A stretch of DNA of 35,142 nucleotides, taken from positions 1-35,142 of the forward strand of contig CACBVP010000006.1 in assembly GCA_902542795.1 (NCBI GenBank), read 5' to 3'. The notes beneath the pieces are model-generated. The model did no database searches, had not been told where the DNA came from, and saw only the letters and a program-made list of their open reading frames with translations. The translations under genes were made by a program, and so were the position numbers. How positions within the stretch are numbered: position 1 is the stretch's first letter; the number at the start of each line of letters is the position of its first letter. Of this stretch, positions 1 through 8,570 are shown piece after piece. Source of the DNA: an uncultured Pelagibacteraceae bacterium (GTDB lineage: Bacteria; Pseudomonadota; Alphaproteobacteria; Pelagibacterales; Pelagibacteraceae).

Positions 1-1
1 A

Positions 2-1140
2 ATTAAAGATATGATTGAAAATAACAAGCCAGCAAATAAAAAAATAGCCCAACATATTGATAGTTGTTTATCTTGTTATTCCTGCATGACAACTTGCCCA
101 TCAGGAGTGAACTATATGCACCTGATAGATCATGGTAGAAATTATGTTGAGGAGACATATAAAAGACCTTTTTTAGATAGATCTTTTAGATCTATTTTAT
201 CTTTTGTACTTCCAAGGCCTAAGGTTTTTTTAATGTTAGCTTTAGTTTCAAAAATAATAAAGCCTTTTAGTTTTTTATTACCTCAATTTTTTTAAAAATT
301 CACTAAAGTTGATGCCGGATAAGATACCTTCAAAAAAATTGAAGATACAAAAAGTCTATACTCCACAAAGTGGCAAAGTAATCTCTAGAGTAGCTCTTTT
401 AACAGGATGTGTGCAAAGAGTTATCTCACCTGAAATAAATGAGTCAACTATCAGATTACTTAATCGACATGATGTTGAAGTAGTAGTAATGCCAGATATA
501 GAATGTTGTGGTTCCCTAAACCATCATTTAGGGAAAAAAGATTTAGCAAAAACCTCTTTTGTAAAAAATATTGAAAGTTGGTATGAGGAATATTTATCAA
601 ATGGGCTTGATGCAATAATAAGCAACACTTCCGGTTGCGGTACAACACTAAAAGATTACGGCCATATTTTTTAAAAATGACAAAGAACTAAAGAAAAAAG
701 CAAGTAAGATTTCTGAACTTACAAAAGACATTACAGAATTTTTAGATGAAAATTTAAAACTTAATTTTAAATTTAATGATGAAAAAAAATACAAAATTGC
801 ATATCATTCAGCTTGTTCTATGCAACATGGACAGAAAGTACACTCTCAACCTAAAGAATTAATAGCAAAAACTGGAAATGAAGTACTAGAAATTCCTGAA
901 GGACATTTATGTTGCGGTTCAGCAGGAACTTATAATATTCTTCATCAAAAAATGGCAAAATCTTTATTACAAAATAAAGTTAAGAATATAGAAAAAATTT
1001 CACCAGATTTTATTTCGACAGGAAACATTGGATGTATTACTCAAATTTCTACAGGAACAAGAATACCGATAATACATACAATTGAACTTCTTGATTGGTT
1101 TACTGGTGGGCCAAAACCATATAAATTACAAAATTTATAA
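2..1140 (+). pseudogene. glcF: Glycolate oxidase iron-sulfur subunit GlcF, 5'-truncated by window edge, two apparent +1 frameshifts
   Basis: ORFs 11-295, 309-674 and 820-1140 are consecutive parts of one protein: CLSCYSCMTTCPSGVNYMHLIDHGR, CCGSLNHHLGKKDLAKT, SGCGTTLKDYGHIF, then CSMQHGQK...GHLCCGSAGTYNILH. Reading is restored if one T is removed from the run 287-293 (QFF|KNSLKLMPDK) and one from 667-672 (GHIF|KNDKELKKKAS). Confidence 0.8.
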
Positions 1141-1143
1141 TTT

Positions 1144-2099
1144 ATGAAAAAAATATTTGTTACGCGTAGACTTTTAAAAGAAAACGAAGATAAACTAAAA
1201 GAACTTTTTGATGTGTCATTAAACACTAACGACAAGATATATAAGCCTGAAGAAATTATTGAGCAGTCAAAAGGATTTGATGGAATACTTAGCTCAGTGA
1301 CCGACCCCATTAATGCAGAGACAATTTCAAAATTATCAGATTCTATAAAAATAATTGCAAACGGTGCAGTTGGTTTTGGAAATATTGATATAGAAGCAGC
1401 ACGTAAAAAAAAACATTACCGTAACTAATACCCCTGATGTTCTTACAGATGCCACTGCTGATATTCAAATTTTACTTTTTACTAGGTGCTTCTAGAAAAG
1501 CCTATGAAGGAAGATTGGCGGCAGAAAAACAAGATTGGAAATGGTCGTGGGATTTTTTACTAGGAAAACAAATGTCAAATAAGAGACTTGGTATACTTGG
1601 TATGGGCAGAATAGGAAGAGCCGTAGCAAAACGTGCTAAAGCTTTTGGTATGGAAATACACTATCACAATAGATCTAAGCTTTCCTCAGATCTTGAAGAT
1701 GGAGCTATTTATCATGACACTTTAAAAGGCCTTTTTGAACAAAGTGAATTCCTTTCAGTTAATTGTCCAGCCACACCTGAAACAACAAAAATAATAAATA
1801 AAGAAACTTTGGGTTATTTAAAAAAGAATACTGTAATAGGTAATGCCGCTAGAGGAGATGTAGTGGATGATGATGCTATGGTTGAAGCTATAAAAAATGG
1901 AACAGTTTTTGCTTATGGCTTAGATGTTTATAATGGTGAACCAAAAATTCATCCAGAGTATTTAAAACTCAAAAACATTTTTTTATTGCCCCACTTAGGA
2001 AGTGCGACTAAGAGAACAAGATGGGACATGGCATACCGTGCAACTAAAAATTTAGAGCAGTTTTTTTCAGGCAACAAACCACAAGATCAAGTGAATTAA
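1144..2099 (+). pseudogene. D-2-hydroxyacid dehydrogenase (glyoxylate/hydroxypyruvate reductase-like), two apparent +1 frameshifts
   Basis: ORFs 1144-1428 and 1437-2099 joined through a short third-frame segment (ITVTNTPDVLTDATADIQIL). NAD-binding GILGMGRIGRAVAKRAKAFG and GLDVYNGEP...LPHLGSAT. Extra A in run 1405-1413 and extra T in run 1476-1480. Confidence 0.8.
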
Positions 2100-2215
2100 T
2101 ACACTTTTAGATTGAATCTTAAGATTTTACTTTAAAATAATTCTAAAAATATAAGAAGACTCCTTGACGACTTTGTGCTTAAATAATTTAGTTAATTAAC
2201 AAAAATGGAGGACGT

Positions 2216-3364
2216 ATGTCAAAAAAAGTAAAAGGGGTAAAAACTCCTTCAAGACGTAAGTTCTTTAAAGCGGCTGCAGCAACAGGTGCAGCAGCGGCAG
2301 CAACAGTTGCAATGCCTAACATTGCACTTGGAGCTCCGGTAACTTTAAAGATGCAAGCGGCTTGGCCGTCTGGCGCTAACATTTTCTTTGAAATGGCTGG
2401 CGATTACGCAAAAATGGTAAGCGACATGTCTGGAGGTGAATTGAAAATTGATCTTCAGCCAGTTGGAGCTGTAGTAAAAACTTCGGAAATTGGACAAGCA
2501 GTAAGTTCAGGTGTACTTGATATGGGTCACTGGGTAACAGCTTACTGGTATGGAAAAAATCCAGCAGCTTCTCTTTTCGGTACAGGTCCGTCATATGGAA
2601 TGTCATCTCAAGAAGTAATGGGATGGATGGAGTATGGTGGAGGTAGAAAACTTTACGATGAAACTCTTGCAAAAGTAGGTTTCGATTACGTAGGTTTCTT
2701 CCACATGCCTATGCCTGCTCAGCCTTTTGGTTGGTTCAAAAAGAACGTAACAAAAGTGTCTGACGTTAAAGGTATGAAGTACAGAACTGTAGGATTAGCT
2801 ACTAACGTATTAACAGCAATGGGAATGGTTGTAAGACAATTACCAGGAGGTGAGATTCAGCCTGCAATGAAAACAGGTTTGATCGAAGCTGCTGAGTTTA
2901 ACAACCCAACTTCAGACTCTCAGTTTGGTATGCAAGATGTTTCTAAGCATTATCACTTAGGAAGCTTCCACCAATCACAGGAGATGTTTGAAATTCCAGT
3001 TAATAAGAAGTCGTACAATAATTTAGCGCCTAAACATCAAGCTATATTAAAGAACGCTGCTTATGCTGCGAATACAGACAACTACTTTAAAGCATTAGTG
3101 AGATACTCTGCTGATTTATCTAAATTGATGAATGAGCATAAAGTAAATGTTTATCAAACATCTGATGCGATCTTAGCTCAACAATTAAAGGGTTGGGATA
3201 AAGTAATCGGTGATTTCAATAAGAAAGATCCATTCTTTAAAAAGATCGTAGACTCACAAAAAGCTTACGCTAAGAGAGTAATGAAATACTTACTCATGAA
3301 CCAGCCAAATTACAAATTGGCTTATGAGAACGAGTTTGGTTCTTTAGCAAAAGTTAAAATCTAA
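2216..3364 (+). CDS. TRAP transporter substrate-binding protein (DctP-like) with Tat-type signal peptide
   Basis: N-terminus SRRKFFKAAAATGAAAAATVAMPNIALGAP then a TRAP SBP-type body; followed by DctQ and DctM genes; GGAGG Shine-Dalgarno about 2207-2211. Confidence 0.9.
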   Translation: MSKKVKGVKTPSRRKFFKAAAATGAAAAATVAMPNIALGAPVTLKMQAAWPSGANIFFEMAGDYAKMVSDMSGGELKIDLQPVGAVVKTSEIGQAVSSGVLDMGHWVTAYWYGKNPAASLFGTGPSYGMSSQEVMGWMEYGGGRKLYDETLAKVGFDYVGFFHMPMPAQPFGWFKKNVTKVSDVKGMKYRTVGLATNVLTAMGMVVRQLPGGEIQPAMKTGLIEAAEFNNPTSDSQFGMQDVSKHYHLGSFHQSQEMFEIPVNKKSYNNLAPKHQAILKNAAYAANTDNYFKALVRYSADLSKLMNEHKVNVYQTSDAILAQQLKGWDKVIGDFNKKDPFFKKIVDSQKAYAKRVMKYLLMNQPNYKLAYENEFGSLAKVKI

Positions 3365-3380
3365 TTATTAATAAAATTTA

Positions 3381-3406
3381 GGGGGCGTTTATCGCCCCCT
3401 TTTTTT
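3381..3406 (+). terminator. Intrinsic terminator after the TRAP SBP gene
   Basis: Perfect 7-bp GC-rich stem GGGGGCG (3381-3387) / CGCCCCC (3393-3399), loop TTTAT, followed by 7 T (3400-3406). Confidence 0.93.
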
Positions 3407-3445
3407 ATGGAAAAAATCGAAAAATTAGAATAGTTTCATCTTCTT

Positions 3446-4030
3446 ATGAGGGGATTCATTCATTTCGCAGACACATTAAGCACTTCAGTGGGTAAAGCTT
3501 TTTCTTGGTGCATCGTAATATTAATGGGTGGAACTTGTTATGAAGTAGTAATGGCTTATGCATTTAACGCCCCTACACTATGGAATTTTGATTTCAGTTT
3601 ACAAATGTATGGTGCAATTTTTATGATGGCAGGTGCTTACACACTTTCAACAGAGGCACATGTAAGAGGAGATGTTATTTACCGTTTGTTTAAACCAAGA
3701 ACACAAGGTTATATAGATTTAGTTTTATATTTTATTTTCTTTTTCCCAGGCGTGTTAGCATTAGCTTTCTATGGTTATGAGTACGCAGCATTAGCTTGGA
3801 AGATAAAAGAAACAAGTTGGAATAGTCCAGCTCAAATACAAATTTACATGGCAAAATCTTTAATACCAGCTGCAGGATTTTTATTAATAATACAAGGGAT
3901 CAGCGAAGTTTGCAGATCAATAATTTGCATTCAAACAGGTCACTGGCCAGCTAGAATGGTTGTTGCTGAAGAAACAGAAAAAATATTAATGAGAACAGCA
4001 CAAGACGAGGATCAAAAAGATGTTATTTAG
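3446..4030 (+). CDS. TRAP transporter small permease (DctQ family)
   Basis: 194 aa, four hydrophobic segments, between SBP and DctM genes. Confidence 0.85.
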   Translation: MRGFIHFADTLSTSVGKAFSWCIVILMGGTCYEVVMAYAFNAPTLWNFDFSLQMYGAIFMMAGAYTLSTEAHVRGDVIYRLFKPRTQGYIDLVLYFIFFFPGVLALAFYGYEYAALAWKIKETSWNSPAQIQIYMAKSLIPAAGFLLIIQGISEVCRSIICIQTGHWPARMVVAEETEKILMRTAQDEDQKDVI

Positions 4031-5381
4031 TTTAACGAATCCAGAAATTGCAATTTTAATGATGGGAATTTTCCTATTTGCAGTTTTACTAGGTTTTCCG
4101 ATTGCATTTACTCTAATGGCGATGGGAGTTGGCTTTGGATACTATGCTTATTTTGACCCAACTCGAATGGAGCATCTCTTTGATAATAGAATTTTTCAGT
4201 TGTTTGTACAAAATACTTACACAGTTATGGATAACACGGTTCTAACAGCAGTCCCCTTGTTTTTATTTATGGGTTACTTAGTTGAAAGAGCAGGAATTGT
4301 TTCAAGATTATTTTTTGCAATTAGATTAGCTTCACATAGACTTCCAGCATCAATGGCTGTGGCTGCTTTAATTACATGTGCTTTATTTTCAACAGCTACA
4401 GGAATAATTGGCGCTGTAGTAACGTTAATGGGATTACTAGCTTGGCCTGCAATGATTAGAGCCGGCTACGATAAAAAGTTTGCATCCGGAGTAATTTGTT
4501 CGGGTGGATGTCTAGGAATTTTAATACCGCCAAGTATTATGTTAATTGTTTATTCAGTGATAGCTCAGTTGTCGCCGTTACGATTATTTGCTGCAGCAAT
4601 ATTTCCAGGATTATTACTCGCAGGTCTCTACATTATGTATGCAATTACATTAGCATATTTTAATCCTTCAATAGCTCCAAAACCTCCAAAAGAAGAGATA
4701 CCTCCAAGATCGGTAATTTTAAAAGAGGTACTAGTGTCTTTTCTACCATTATTCTCTCTAATTATTTTGGTTTTAGGAACAATACTAGGAGGACTCGCAA
4801 CTCCAGCTGAAGCCGCAGCTGTAGGGGCTTTTGGCTCATTGGTTTTATCTTATTTTTATAAAACTCTTAAATGGAAAAATTTTAAAGAGTCCGTATTTCT
4901 TACTGCAAAGACAACCGCAATGATTATGTGGTTATTTATCGGTTCTTGGACATTCGCCTCAGTGTTTTCTTATTTAGGGGGTCATGAAGTATTTGAACAC
5001 TTCTTTAAGTCTATGAACTTACAACCTTGGCAGTTTTTAGTAATTACACAAATTATCATTTTCTTATTAGGTTGGCCTCTAGAGTGGACAGAAATATTAA
5101 TTATTTTCGTTCCGATTTTTTTACCGCTTGTAGAATTTTTTGGAGTAAACCCTTATTTCTTCGCAATGCTTATTGCATTAAATTTACAAACATCATTTTT
5201 AACTCCACCCATGGCCATGTCCGCTTATTATTTAAAAGGTGTTCAGTCAAAAAATGTTGAGCTGTTAGATATTTTTAAAGGAATAATGCCTTTCCTTGCC
5301 ATTGTGATTTTAGCAATGTTTTTAATGTATATGTTTCCAGGGATAGCACTTTGGTTGCCCGATACATTATTTGCAAATTAA
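4020..5381 (+). CDS. TRAP transporter large permease (DctM family)
   Basis: 453 aa polytopic protein with LGFPIAFTLMAMG, GGCLGILIPPSIMLIVYS, TPAEAAAVGAFG, LQTSFLTPPMAMSAYYLKG motifs. Confidence 0.93.
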   Translation: MLFSLTNPEIAILMMGIFLFAVLLGFPIAFTLMAMGVGFGYYAYFDPTRMEHLFDNRIFQLFVQNTYTVMDNTVLTAVPLFLFMGYLVERAGIVSRLFFAIRLASHRLPASMAVAALITCALFSTATGIIGAVVTLMGLLAWPAMIRAGYDKKFASGVICSGGCLGILIPPSIMLIVYSVIAQLSPLRLFAAAIFPGLLLAGLYIMYAITLAYFNPSIAPKPPKEEIPPRSVILKEVLVSFLPLFSLIILVLGTILGGLATPAEAAAVGAFGSLVLSYFYKTLKWKNFKESVFLTAKTTAMIMWLFIGSWTFASVFSYLGGHEVFEHFFKSMNLQPWQFLVITQIIIFLLGWPLEWTEILIIFVPIFLPLVEFFGVNPYFFAMLIALNLQTSFLTPPMAMSAYYLKGVQSKNVELLDIFKGIMPFLAIVILAMFLMYMFPGIALWLPDTLFAN

Positions 5382-5386
5382 GATAA

Positions 5387-6721
5387 ATGATTGATGTATC
5401 ATCTTTAAGTGCCTACGAACTTTCATTAAAACTTCAATCAGGTGAAATAAATTCAGTTGAATTATGCAACGCCTACCTAGATAGAATTAAAAAATTTGAA
5501 AAAGACGTTCAAGCTTGGCAATTCATAGATAAAAAACTTCTTATAGAAAAGGCAGAGGAAGCCGACAACTATAGAAAGTCTGGTAAACCTCTTGGACCTC
5601 TTCATGGAATGCCTGTCGCTGTTAAAGATATAATTGGAACATATGATATGCCAACTGAGTGTGGAACTGTTTTTAGAAAAAAAATGTCAACTTCTCAAGA
5701 CTCAGAAATTGTAAACCTATTAAAAAACTCTGGTGCCATAATTATGGGCAAAACAGTAACATGTGAACTAGCTTATATACATCCACCTAAAACTAAAAAT
5801 CCTCACGATTATTCAAGAACGCCCGGGGGATCCTCTAGCGGATCTGCTGCAGTTATAGCATCTCATATGGCACATTTATCTATTGGATCTCAAACAGGGG
5901 GTTCTGTAATAAGACCGGCCTCTTACTGTGGAGTTGTAGGTTATAAGCCTTCATATGGTTTAATTTCTAGAAATGGTGTTTTAAAAGTTTCAGATAAATT
6001 AGATACAATCGGAGTTTTTGGGAAAACAGTAAAAGATGTTGCATTATTAGCTAAATCGTTAATTAGAAAAGACTTATATGACCCTTCAACAGTATATTTT
6101 GCTGCAGATAAGATGCTTGAAGCATGTGATAAAGGACCAGTTTTTGAGCCAAAATTTATTTTTTATAAAACGAAAAACTGGAAAAATATAAATAAAAAAT
6201 CTCAGCAAGCTTTCGAATTTTTAATAAAGAATTTAAAAAAGAATGTAGAAGTATTTGATACACCTTCTTATTTTAATGATATTCCAAAATATCATCAGAT
6301 AATTCACGAAGTTGATATGGCTAATAATTTTCAAGTTTACTATAAAAAAGATAAAACAAAGTTATCTAAAGAAATGAGAGATGCTATTTCTCGAGGTTTA
6401 AAATATTCAGGAAAAGAATATGCAGACGCTATAGATTTTATGAAACAAAGCTACGAGTCATATAAAGAAGTTTTCGAGGATTACCATGGTGTAATAACGC
6501 CATCATCAAACGGTGTTGCAGATAAAGGATTGAAGTCAACAGGAAGTGCTGATTTTCAAAAAGTATGGACATATCTTGGTTTACCTGCAATTTCATTACC
6601 TTTACTTACTGGGGAAAATGACTTACCATTAGGCGTTCAGTTGGTTGGTGACAAGCTTGATGACTTGAGATTCTTGGGATCAGCTAATTGGTTAGAAAAA
6701 AATTGTAAAGATGAAAGATAA
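5387..6721 (+). CDS. Amidase signature family protein
   Basis: GMPVAVKDII, TPGGSSSGSAAVIA, SIGSQTGGSVIRPASYCGVVGYKPSYG (Ser-cisSer-Lys triad context). Confidence 0.92.
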   Translation: MIDVSSLSAYELSLKLQSGEINSVELCNAYLDRIKKFEKDVQAWQFIDKKLLIEKAEEADNYRKSGKPLGPLHGMPVAVKDIIGTYDMPTECGTVFRKKMSTSQDSEIVNLLKNSGAIIMGKTVTCELAYIHPPKTKNPHDYSRTPGGSSSGSAAVIASHMAHLSIGSQTGGSVIRPASYCGVVGYKPSYGLISRNGVLKVSDKLDTIGVFGKTVKDVALLAKSLIRKDLYDPSTVYFAADKMLEACDKGPVFEPKFIFYKTKNWKNINKKSQQAFEFLIKNLKKNVEVFDTPSYFNDIPKYHQIIHEVDMANNFQVYYKKDKTKLSKEMRDAISRGLKYSGKEYADAIDFMKQSYESYKEVFEDYHGVITPSSNGVADKGLKSTGSADFQKVWTYLGLPAISLPLLTGENDLPLGVQLVGDKLDDLRFLGSANWLEKNCKDER

Positions 6722-6890
6722 AATAACAACTATACTCGGAGTAATTCTTTGCACAGCTTTTCTTATTGGCTTAGCAACAACTCTTACAAGATCAATGATG
6801 ATTGGTTTTTTTGATGTATTACCAGTTTATCTACTTATGGGAATGGTAATTGTGATGATGTGCTATGAAGCCTTCTTCGATAAGAAATAA
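6711..6890 (+). CDS. Small membrane protein, 59 aa (not in the supplied ORF track)
   Basis: ATG 6711 to TAA 6888-6890; manual translation MKDKITTILGVILCTAFLIGLATTLTRSMMIGFFDVLPVYLLMGMVIVMMCYEAFFDKK; overlaps the amidase 3' end and the EamA 5' end. Confidence 0.6.
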   Translation: MKDKITTILGVILCTAFLIGLATTLTRSMMIGFFDVLPVYLLMGMVIVMMCYEAFFDKK

Positions 6891-7770
6891 TTCTTATTTT
6901 CCATATTTTCTTTTGTTTGTGCAGCCAATTTTTATGGCTACAAATTTAATTATTGCTAGAGGTGGAGTAGAGTACGTGCCTCCGATTTCTTTAGCCTTTT
7001 GGAGATGGTTTACTGTTTTTATTATTCTAATTCCTTTTTTTTTTGAAGATATTTTGAGGAACAAAAAGTTTTTAAGAAAAGAGTGTTATAAACTTTTTTT
7101 TCTAGGTTCTATGGGTTGTGGTATTTGTGGAGCATTTCCTTTCATCGCTGGAGTTTCAACCACAGTAACCAATATGGGGATAATATATACTTCATCTCCT
7201 ATTTTTATAATTTTTTTATCAATTCTGCTATTTAATGACAAAATAAGTTTTTCTAGATTTTTAGGTTTAATCTTATCAATTGTTGGCGTCCTAGTTATTG
7301 TATGCAAGGGTAATATAAATTTATTGATTGATTTCAAATTTACATCAGGCGATCTATGGATGATAGGTGCTGCAATCGGATGGGCGATCTATTCAATCTT
7401 TTTAATTAACTGGAAAAGTAAATTTAATATAATGTCTAGATTTACTTTAATAGCATTTTTTGGAGCAATATCATTATTTCCCTTTTATATTGCAGAAGAA
7501 ATTTTTTTTTTAAAAACAAATTTTAATAGTCATTTTGTTTTTTGGGTTTTATTCGGAGCTATATCTCCAGGTATTATTGCCTTTACTTTATATACAAAGG
7601 TACAAAAATATGTCGGCGCTTCATTAGCTGGTTTCGCGCTTTATTTGTATGCTGTCTATTCTGCTTTTTATGGAATACTTTTTTTTGATGAGGAATTAAA
7701 GTTTTTCCATTACATTGGAGCAGCATTAGTATTCCTAGGAGTTTATCTAGCAAGAAAAATTAAAACATGA
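6865..7770 (+). CDS. DMT superfamily (EamA-type) permease
   Basis: 301 aa polytopic protein, two EamA-like halves (PPISLAFWRW; GAAIGWAIYSIF; GAALVFLGVYLARK). Confidence 0.88.
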   Translation: MKPSSIRNNSYFPYFLLFVQPIFMATNLIIARGGVEYVPPISLAFWRWFTVFIILIPFFFEDILRNKKFLRKECYKLFFLGSMGCGICGAFPFIAGVSTTVTNMGIIYTSSPIFIIFLSILLFNDKISFSRFLGLILSIVGVLVIVCKGNINLLIDFKFTSGDLWMIGAAIGWAIYSIFLINWKSKFNIMSRFTLIAFFGAISLFPFYIAEEIFFLKTNFNSHFVFWVLFGAISPGIIAFTLYTKVQKYVGASLAGFALYLYAVYSAFYGILFFDEELKFFHYIGAALVFLGVYLARKIKT

Positions 7771-8570
7771 AATATTTATACTCGATTATTCTAGCAATAA
7801 TACTTGCTTACATTTTAGTAATGATTTTTATTTATTTTTATCAAAGAAATCTTCTTTACCATCCAAAAGAAAATAATTATGCAGGAGATACGATTGAATT
7901 TGAATACAAAGAAGTATTTATAGAAGTCGGACAAAATATAAAAATTAAATCTTGGTTTATTGAAAAAAATTTAAAAAAATCAAAAACAATAATTTTTTTT
8001 CATGGTAATGCAGGTGATCTTTCAAACAGAATTCACAAACTTAATAAATTAAATAATTTAAATTCAAACGTCCTGCTTATATCATGGAGAGGATTTAGTA
8101 ATAATCCTGGCAATCCTACAGAAAAAAATCTCTATCAGGATGCAATGAGATCTATTGAGTGGTTAAATAGTAAAGGTATAAATAATAAAGACATCATATT
8201 GTATGGTGAGTCATTGGGTACTGGTGTTGCTACTGAATTAGCACAAAGCAATTCTTTTCATGGCATTATTTTAGAGTCTCCATTTACATCAATAGCAGAT
8301 GCAGCAAAAATTTATTATCCATACTTACCTGTAAATCTTTTGCTTAAAGATAGGTACGATTCAATTAAAAAGATTAAAAACATCAAGATACCAATTTTAA
8401 TAATGCATGGAAAAAAAGATGACATCGTACCCTTTTTTATGGGAGAAAAACTTTATCAAATGGCTAATGAGCCAAAATTTAAATATTTTTCAGAGGATGA
8501 CGATCACATGATGGAGTTCAATGATGATTTACTTAATGCAATTAAAGTTATTCTAAACATCAACTCCTAA
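7767..8570 (+). CDS. Alpha/beta hydrolase with N-terminal membrane anchor
   Basis: FFHGNAGDLSNR oxyanion region, YGESLGTGVA nucleophile elbow, MHGKKDDIVPF and DDDHMM; N-terminal TM segment. Confidence 0.88.
   Translation: MKYLYSIILAIILAYILVMIFIYFYQRNLLYHPKENNYAGDTIEFEYKEVFIEVGQNIKIKSWFIEKNLKKSKTIIFFHGNAGDLSNRIHKLNKLNNLNSNVLLISWRGFSNNPGNPTEKNLYQDAMRSIEWLNSKGINNKDIILYGESLGTGVATELAQSNSFHGIILESPFTSIADAAKIYYPYLPVNLLLKDRYDSIKKIKNIKIPILIMHGKKDDIVPFFMGEKLYQMANEPKFKYFSEDDDHMMEFNDDLLNAIKVILNINS

Noticed and set aside
2188-2382. Minus-strand ORF 2188-2382 and other antisense ORFs (460-648, 1041-1310, 2376-2672, 7086-7337, 11549-11797, 13885-14322, 19419-19676, 21187-21453, 25871-26227, 26688-27047, 34480-34683, etc.)
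   Set aside because: All lie opposite well-recognised genes, have compositions expected from reverse-reading conserved codons, and show no recognisable motifs.
5027-5260. Plus-strand 77-aa ORF within dctM
   Set aside because: Alternate frame inside a confidently assigned permease; no own start signals or motifs.
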